Positions 30,370-34,844 of a stretch of DNA of 34,844 nt are shown here, piece after piece. The notes below the pieces were generated by a model. The model did no database searches and was not told the DNA's origin. It was given only the letters and a program-made list of their open reading frames with translations. Location of the stretch: assembly GCA_045648025.1 (NCBI GenBank), contig JAZRNH010000021.1:1-34844 (forward strand), read 5' to 3'. Position numbers and translations under genes: made by a program. This DNA is from RGIG1681 sp045648025. GTDB lineage: Bacteria; Bacillota; Clostridia; Christensenellales; UBA1242. Every line of letters starts with the position of its first letter. Positions within the stretch are counted from its first letter, which is position 1.

Positions 30370-31688
30370 TGAAAGATAAAATTATAAAACTTAAAAATGG
30401 TGGAATTTTCATTTATTCAAAAACAAAACTTAACAATTGTTCTGCTGTTGAGGTTGGTTTCAAGGTGGGAGCTGTTGCAGATAAAAAAATGGGAACTGCT
30501 CACTTTTTGGAACATACTCTTTTTAAAAAGACAAAAAATAGAACAAATGCAGAAGTTGAAACAGATAGAAACAGAATTGTATTTTTAAATGCATCAACTA
30601 GCATGGACTATCTTTTAATAAAAATGTTTAGAACCAACAAATTGATAGATAAGTCTTTAGATTTTGTTTATGATGTTTTGATGAATTCGGTTATTGATGA
30701 TGAATATGTTGAAACTGAAAAGGGTGTAATCAAAGAAGAACTTAATATGTGTTTAGATGGTGAGTCAAGAGATCCATACATAACAAATATGAAACAGGCA
30801 ATGTCAACAGCTGCATTTGCTTCTGACATTGTTGGAAAATCTGAAAAGAATATTTCATCTATCAAATTCAAAGATTTGGTAGAGTTTAAAAACAATCATT
30901 TTATTGGTAATAATTTGGTTGTTTCAATGGTGACTTCTTTATCTTTTAGAAAAGCAAAAAAACTCATTAACAAGAAATTTGCAGAGACCATTCCTTATAA
31001 TGAAAATTATAAACCTGTTCAAAGTTATTATGATAAAAATGTAATCAACAAAGATTCTTCGCTTAAAATTGTTAAAAATCTTCAAGACAAAATTTCGGTT
31101 TTGATGTCATTTAAAATTGCGGCAAATGAACTTGATATTTTTATGAAAGATTACAACTATTCATTTTTAACAAGATATTTGTCTGGGTCACAAGGTGATT
31201 TGTTTCTAAAACTTAGAAATAAAGGATTGATTTATAGATTAGATTCAGATATTTCAAGTTTTAAAGATGAATCATTATTCAATATTGTTTTTGAAACTTC
31301 AAAAGAAAAAATTAAAGATATTATTGATATAATTGCTGATGAAGTGAAATTTGTTGTAAATAATGAAATTGATGAAAAAGTGACTGATGCATATAAAAAG
31401 AACTTAGAATATTATGCAGATGAAAAAATGCCGGTTAGACTTACAAACAAGTGTCATTTAAACTTTATGGATTATTTAAGTTTTGGAAAGTTGTTTAAAC
31501 TTACAAATAAACAAAAGAAAAGTTTAAGAAATGGAGTCAAGCCAGAAGCGGTGAAAACTGCAGCAAATATTATTTTTAACAAAAATACAAATATGTATGT
31601 AACGGTGCTTGGAAATTTAACTAAAAATTATGTTCCAACAATTGAAGAGTTTAAAGAGAAATTCTTAATTTCGGAGGTTGATCTATGA
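30369..31688 (+). CDS. M16-family zinc peptidase-like protein
   Basis: A 439-residue protein of two related halves, as in M16B peptidases (about 410-450 residues). The inverted zinc motif is H45-F-L-E48-H49 in GTAHFLEHTLFK, with a third ligand in KGVIKEELNM about 75 residues later. The second half has LRNKGLIYRL, matching the conserved L-R-E-K-x-G-L-x-Y needed for substrate binding, so the enzyme may work alone rather than needing a partner subunit. No signal peptide. It starts inside the stop codon of the GT-C gene and ends overlapping the next start (ATGA), showing tight coupling. Substrate unknown. Confidence 0.87.
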   Translation: MKDKIIKLKNGGIFIYSKTKLNNCSAVEVGFKVGAVADKKMGTAHFLEHTLFKKTKNRTNAEVETDRNRIVFLNASTSMDYLLIKMFRTNKLIDKSLDFVYDVLMNSVIDDEYVETEKGVIKEELNMCLDGESRDPYITNMKQAMSTAAFASDIVGKSEKNISSIKFKDLVEFKNNHFIGNNLVVSMVTSLSFRKAKKLINKKFAETIPYNENYKPVQSYYDKNVINKDSSLKIVKNLQDKISVLMSFKIAANELDIFMKDYNYSFLTRYLSGSQGDLFLKLRNKGLIYRLDSDISSFKDESLFNIVFETSKEKIKDIIDIIADEVKFVVNNEIDEKVTDAYKKNLEYYADEKMPVRLTNKCHLNFMDYLSFGKLFKLTNKQKKSLRNGVKPEAVKTAANIIFNKNTNMYVTVLGNLTKNYVPTIEEFKEKFLISEVDL

Positions 31689-32071
31689 GTAAAAAAACTG
31701 AGAGTTTGATTGATAAATTTAATGAATTGGAATTAAAAATTATTGAATTATTAAACACAGAAGAAGATAAAAAACCTGAAGATTTTTCAACGAAAAAAGA
31801 TATAAAAGATTATATTAAAAAAGTTAACAAAGCAAGAAAACTTTTTGATGAATATGAAGATGTTGCAAAAAAGATAGAGATAATAATTTCAGATGAAGAA
31901 GATGCTGCAACACTTTCAAGAGTTATGCTTGATTATGAAGATAGGGTTTTGGTTGGAGAAGAAGATCAAGAACCTTTACAAGATGAAAATGCAGACAAAA
32001 AGGATGAAAAATCAATAAAGTCTGGAGATAAAAAAATAAAAAAAACAAATCAGTCGGTTAAAGAATTTTAA
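31685..32071 (+). CDS. Small acidic coiled-coil protein
   Basis: A 128-residue protein, not recognised. Residues about 1-85 are long charged helices likely to form a coiled coil. The tail is an acidic stretch (EEDQEPLQDENADKKDEK) and then lysine-rich. It starts in ATGA overlap with the M16 gene and has GGAGG, so it is cotranscribed and may be a partner. Its last codons lie inside the terminator hairpin. Confidence 0.7.
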   Translation: MSKKTESLIDKFNELELKIIELLNTEEDKKPEDFSTKKDIKDYIKKVNKARKLFDEYEDVAKKIEIIISDEEDAATLSRVMLDYEDRVLVGEEDQEPLQDENADKKDEKSIKSGDKKIKKTNQSVKEF

Positions 32072-32082
32072 CCGACTTTTAT
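32050..32082 (+). terminator. Intrinsic terminator overlapping the end of the coiled-coil gene
   Basis: A perfect 11-base-pair stem (AGTCGGTTAAA with TTTAACCGACT, loop GAAT) is followed by TTTTATTT. The stop codon is in the right arm. Confidence 0.9.
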
Positions 32083-32111
32083 TTGGAGATATTTAATCAA
32101 AGTGATATAAT
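32083..32111 (+). promoter_or_regulatory. Promoter of the macrodomain gene
   Basis: TTGGAG, 17 bases, perfect TATAAT, 16 bases before the ATG at 32128. Confidence 0.65.
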
Positions 32112-32127
32112 TGTTTTAGGTGATATA

Positions 32128-32937
32128 ATGGAATATACTATTGAAGAATTAGATGAAAAACTTAATAGACTTATTGAAATTCTTTGTGAAGATGAAGGTG
32201 TTGATATAAATAAATTCAACCTTGATAGTCTTGATATTGGTGAGAAAAGAGTGATTTTTAGAGGGCTTTCAAATCAAAGAGAACCAATTCCGCTCAGTTC
32301 GGAATTTATGAGACTTCAAGATGAAATTTTGACTTACGAAAGAGAACATAAACTTATTGTTGATGTTAACAGATTTGAGTATTATGACAATATGACAATT
32401 TTTCAAGGCGATATAACAACTTTAAAGGTTGATGCAATTGTTAATGCGGCAAATTCAAAAATGCTTGGAAGTTTTGTTCCTTGTGATCCTTCAATTGATA
32501 ATGTTATTATGTCTGCTGGTGGTCTTCAAATCAGACAAGAACTTAACTTTTTGATGACAAAACAAGGACATCCAGAACCAAATGGAAAGGCAAAACTTAC
32601 TAAAGGATATAATCTTCCTGCAAGTTATATTATTCACACTGTTGGTCCTATTGTGTATGATAGGGTATCTTATCATGATAGAATTGACCTTGCAAATTGT
32701 TATAAATCTTGTTTAAACTTGGCTGTTGAAAATAAATTCAAAACAATTGCTTTTTGTTGTATTGCAACAGGTCAGTTTAGATTTCCAAGGGATTTGGCTG
32801 CAAAAATTGCGGTTACAACTGTGTCTAATTGGCTCAAAGAAAATAACTATCCTATAAAAGTTGTTTTTTGTGTATTTAATGATTTTGATAGAAAACTTTA
32901 TGAAGAAACTTTTGAAAATTTAGTTTATAAAATTTAA
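32128..32937 (+). CDS. Macrodomain protein (protein-ADP-ribose hydrolase-like)
   Basis: A 269-residue protein, the same length as the Bacillota MacroD-type ADP-ribose hydrolases. Residues 1-85 are the family's helical N-terminal part (LNRLIEILCEDEG), and the macrodomain begins at IFQGDITTLKVDAIVNAANS (94-110), with the ADP-ribose-binding G-D-I and the N-A-A-N. Later motifs are SYIIHTVGPI and AFCCIATGQFRFP. The relatives I know read G-C-F-x-P-x-H-x-C-I-D-N-x-I-H here, with zinc ligands; this one reads GSFVPCDPSIDNVIM, so the Cys/His set is mostly lost. AGGTGA supports the ATG at 32128. Activity on ADP-ribosylated protein is thus uncertain. Confidence 0.85.
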   Translation: MEYTIEELDEKLNRLIEILCEDEGVDINKFNLDSLDIGEKRVIFRGLSNQREPIPLSSEFMRLQDEILTYEREHKLIVDVNRFEYYDNMTIFQGDITTLKVDAIVNAANSKMLGSFVPCDPSIDNVIMSAGGLQIRQELNFLMTKQGHPEPNGKAKLTKGYNLPASYIIHTVGPIVYDRVSYHDRIDLANCYKSCLNLAVENKFKTIAFCCIATGQFRFPRDLAAKIAVTTVSNWLKENNYPIKVVFCVFNDFDRKLYEETFENLVYKI

Positions 32938-32991
32938 TTTATACGAAATAAAAAAAATTTATTCGATTTATTTTTGATTTCATATAATGTG

Positions 32992-33000
32992 TGTTATACT
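32992..33000 (+). promoter_or_regulatory. Probable extended -10 promoter of degV
   Basis: TGTTATACT lies 31 bases before the degV ATG, with no strong -35 at the right distance. Confidence 0.45.
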
Positions 33001-33030
33001 GAATTTGCAAAATTGTTTAAGGAGAAAACT

Positions 33031-33888
33031 ATGAGCACTGTATTTTTTACCGATACCGATTGTGAAATGTCTTACACAGATGCCGAGGAACTCGGTATTC
33101 ATGTTATTGGTATGCCTTATACTATTAATGATCAAGAACAGGTTTATGACCTTGGCAAAAACACAGATATTGATAAGTTTTATTCAGATATGAGGAATGG
33201 TGCAATTGCAACAACTGCTGCACTTAATTCACAAGATTATCTTTCTTATTTTGAGCCTGTTGTTGCTGCTGGAAATGATATTTTGTATGTTCATTTTTCA
33301 TCAGAACTTTCTGGAACATTTAATTATATGAGAACTGCAATTAATATTTTAAATGAAAAATATCCAGAAAGAACAATAACTTGTTTTGACACAAAGAATA
33401 TTTGTATTGGTGCAGGTATTCAAGTTATTGAAGCTTGTAAACTTTTAAATAGTGGCGCATCTGTTGATGAAGTTATTAATTTTTTAACTGAGTTTAAAGA
33501 TAAAATTGGAATTTATTTCTATGTTGATAGTTTGTTGTATTTGAAAAGAGGTGGAAGAATTGGTGCACTTTCAGCAGTGTTTGGAACAATGCTTAACATT
33601 AAGCCAATTTTATCGGTTAATGAAGGCAAACTTGAAAAACTTACAACTGTTAAAGGTGTAAAGAAAGCGGTTGATTATTTAGTTGAAAAATTTGAAACTG
33701 AATATAATGGCGATGACAAATATGAAGTTTGGATTGTTGATGCTGACAATAAAAAAATTGGTGATGAAATTGCCGAAAAAATTAGAAATTCAGACAAAAA
33801 AGTGTCTATTAGAAGATATCCAGTTGGACCTGTTGTTGGTGCACATTGCGGACCTGGAACTGTTGGTATTATCTTTGTTAAGAAATAA
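33031..33888 (+). CDS. DegV family fatty-acid-binding protein
   Basis: A 285-residue two-domain DegV protein, which binds fatty acids; in many Bacillota DegV paralogues hand acyl groups to the FakA kinase. Typical segments are FFTDTDCEMSY, HFSSELSGTFNYM with conserved Ser/Thr at the head-group site, YLKRGGRIGALSAVFGTMLNIKPIL and the closing VGPVVGAHCGPGTVGI. TAAGGAG supports the ATG at 33031; an in-frame ATG at 32974 is upstream of the promoter. Monocistronic, with its own terminator. No fakA is nearby. Confidence 0.93.
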   Translation: MSTVFFTDTDCEMSYTDAEELGIHVIGMPYTINDQEQVYDLGKNTDIDKFYSDMRNGAIATTAALNSQDYLSYFEPVVAAGNDILYVHFSSELSGTFNYMRTAINILNEKYPERTITCFDTKNICIGAGIQVIEACKLLNSGASVDEVINFLTEFKDKIGIYFYVDSLLYLKRGGRIGALSAVFGTMLNIKPILSVNEGKLEKLTTVKGVKKAVDYLVEKFETEYNGDDKYEVWIVDADNKKIGDEIAEKIRNSDKKVSIRRYPVGPVVGAHCGPGTVGIIFVKK

Positions 33889-33899
33889 ATTTAATAAAT

Positions 33900-33931
33900 T
33901 AAAGGGAGCTAAAAAAGCTCCTTTTTATTTT
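33900..33931 (+). terminator. Intrinsic terminator after degV
   Basis: AAAGGGAGCT pairs with AGCTCCTTTT around an A-rich loop, followed by T residues. Confidence 0.92.
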
Positions 33932-33951
33932 GCTTAAATGATAGTATTTGT

Positions 33952-33981
33952 TTGACTAAAAATCTTAATTTAATGTATTAT
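33952..33981 (+). promoter_or_regulatory. ctsR: Promoter of the ctsR operon
   Basis: TTGACT, 18 bases, TATTAT. The -35 is part of a further TTTGACT heptamer (33951-33957), possibly an extra CtsR half-site. Confidence 0.7.
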
Positions 33982-33991
33982 AAAATTGTAA

Positions 33992-34008
33992 TTTGACCAT
34001 CTTTGACT
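33992..34008 (+). promoter_or_regulatory. CtsR operator (heptamer direct repeat)
   Basis: TTTGACC-ATC-TTTGACT reads on the other strand as AGTCAAA-GAT-GGTCAAA, matching the known CtsR box R-GTCAAA-N-A-N-R-GTCAAA. It lies just downstream of the -10, over the transcript start, as expected for autorepression of the operon, relieved by heat. Confidence 0.9.
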
Positions 34009-34029
34009 AATGGTGTTTTGGAGGAATTT

Positions 34030-34488
34030 ATGGCTAATATTTCTGAGTCTATTGAACAATTTATTTTGGCAACAATGGGTGATAATGATTTTGTTGAAAT
34101 CTCAAGAAATTCTCTTGCAGATTATTTTTCTTGTGCACCTAGTCAAATTAATTATGTTCTTGATACAAGATTTACTGTTGATAGAGGTTTTGTAAAAGAA
34201 AGCAAGAGAGGTGGTGGTGGTTTTATTAAAATTTCAAGAATAAAAACATCTGACACAAATTCATATTTAAACGGTCTTGTGCTTGAAAGTATTGGTGATG
34301 AACTCACACATAAAAGAATGCTTCAAATTTTAGATAAGTTAATTGCTGATGGGCTTATTTCAAGAAAAGAAAATGATTTAATTGAAGCAGCACTTTCAGA
34401 AGAATCTCTTTTGATGCCGTTTACTATAAAAGATAAAGTTAGAGCAAAAGCATTTAAAAATGTTTTATTAAAACTTATGACTAAATAA
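34030..34488 (+). CDS. ctsR: Class III heat-shock repressor CtsR
   Basis: A 152-residue dimeric repressor of clp genes. MANISESIEQFIL, FSCAPSQINYVLDTRFTVDRGFVKESKRGGGGFIKI are the CtsR winged helix-turn-helix and the glycine-rich wing that works as heat sensor. The C-terminal half is the dimer/McsA-binding helical domain. The start is the ATG behind GGAGG, giving the usual M-A-N-I-S start; an upstream in-frame start lies in the operator. First gene of ctsR-mcsA(-mcsB-clpC), with the CtsR box directly upstream. Confidence 0.97.
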   Translation: MANISESIEQFILATMGDNDFVEISRNSLADYFSCAPSQINYVLDTRFTVDRGFVKESKRGGGGFIKISRIKTSDTNSYLNGLVLESIGDELTHKRMLQILDKLIADGLISRKENDLIEAALSEESLLMPFTIKDKVRAKAFKNVLLKLMTK

Positions 34489-34499
34489 TGGAGAATTTT

Positions 34500-34844
34500 A
34501 TGTTTGATTTTGATGCTAATGCAAAATTTGTATTTGATGACGAAGGTGATAATTTTAATTATATTCAAGAAAAATCCTGCCCAAGATGTAAAACTTCTTT
34601 GAGTGATTTTTATCGTGCAAACATTGTTGGCTGTGCAAATTGTTATAAAGTGTTTGAAAATGAAATTAGACAAGTGCTTTTGAAAAAACAAGGAGCAATG
34701 AATCATGTTGGAAAAGTTTCATCAAAGCATGTTTCAAAAGTGAAGATTAAAGAACAAATTGCAAAACTTGAAGAAGAAAAGACTATTGCGGCTAAAGAAG
34801 AAGATTTTATGCGTGCAGAGATTTTGAAAAATCAAATTGAAAAA
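34500..34844 (+). CDS. mcsA: McsA-like zinc-finger/UVR-domain protein (3' partial), short N-terminus
   Basis: 115 codons are visible; the gene runs off the window. McsA activates the McsB arginine kinase and is thought to help inactivate CtsR on stress. Visible are C-P-R-C near residue 30 and G-C-A-N-C-Y about 20 residues on, forming one four-cysteine zinc finger, then MNHVGKVSSKH matching the H-x-G-K-x-P region, and the start of a UVR-type coiled coil (EQIAKLEEEKTIAAKEEDFMRAE). Bacillus McsA has a first zinc finger of about 70 residues before this point; here only about 28 residues precede the cysteines, so that finger is missing. GGAGA precedes the ATG. It lies 11 bases after ctsR. Confidence 0.88.
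   Translation, partial: MFDFDANAKFVFDDEGDNFNYIQEKSCPRCKTSLSDFYRANIVGCANCYKVFENEIRQVLLKKQGAMNHVGKVSSKHVSKVKIKEQIAKLEEEKTIAAKEEDFMRAEILKNQIEK

Noticed and set aside
1..34844. CRISPR arrays, insertion sequences, prophage genes, rRNA
   Set aside because: No regularly spaced repeats, no transposase or integrase-like frames and no rRNA sequence were seen anywhere in the window.

Overview
The window is about 35 kb of low-GC DNA from a member of the Bacillota (Firmicutes), probably an uncultured Clostridia-like bacterium. Three things point there: the rplU / prp / rpmA trio with a Prp-cleavable N-terminus on L27, a ctsR-mcsA heat-shock operon behind a clear CtsR operator, and sigma-A-type promoters followed by strong GGAGG-type ribosome binding sites. 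TGA and TAA act as stops (standard bacterial code). CTT is visibly common as a leucine codon in most genes. The genus cannot be read from the sequence.

Layout. 1-973: 3' part of an exopolyphosphatase-family gene (Ppx/GppA with an HD domain). 1050-2878 (minus): a two-gene operon of an unknown lipoprotein and an unknown single-pass membrane protein. 3020-6052: a much-altered version of the classical mreB-min-spoIVFB locus, with a degenerate MreB-like gene facing away from a MinD-like gene, a small MinE-like gene and a SpoIVFB-like M50 protease. 6071-7190: L21 leader, rplU, prp, rpmA. 7300-11372: a flavin-type split-barrel protein, two tandem paralogues of unknown function, a convergent Ogg-type DNA glycosylase and a putative metallopeptidase. 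11473-15441: flotillin FloA with an unknown membrane partner, inorganic pyrophosphatase, and two paralogous lipoproteins. 15525-19128: DNA polymerase I, a lytic transglycosylase and an ASCH-domain protein. 19178-20402: tRNA-Leu(AAG), a candidate small RNA gene on the minus strand, a candidate 32-codon ORF, a cytidine deaminase, and a structured leader with competing hairpins. 20441-25996: a divergent MetRS, a shikimate-kinase-like protein with a basic tail, TspO (minus) and an ABC-F ATPase. 26082-26745: a six-tRNA operon (Pro, CAT-anticodon Met/Ile2, Asp, Phe, Thr, Tyr). 26836-32071: HAD phosphatase, Nudix hydrolase, HEPN-like protein, GT-C glycosyltransferase, M16 peptidase, acidic coiled-coil protein. 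32083-34844: macrodomain protein, DegV, ctsR, and the 5' part of mcsA.

Most genes are housekeeping genes in short units, nearly all ended by clear intrinsic terminators. The most interesting items are: (1) a self-contained ~64-nt small RNA gene on the minus strand at 19471-19569, with a near-consensus promoter, a three-way-junction fold and a U8 end; (2) an attenuator-like leader before metG that matches no riboswitch or T-box I recognise; (3) the divergent mre/min locus, whose MreB-like and MinD-like proteins have both lost key nucleotide-site residues; (4) the tandem paralogues at 7826-9835 that share only a C-terminal domain; and (5) several enzymes with altered active sites (MetRS with KASSS for KMSKS, ABC-F with a dead second ATP site, a macrodomain without its usual metal-ligand pattern, McsA without its first zinc finger).
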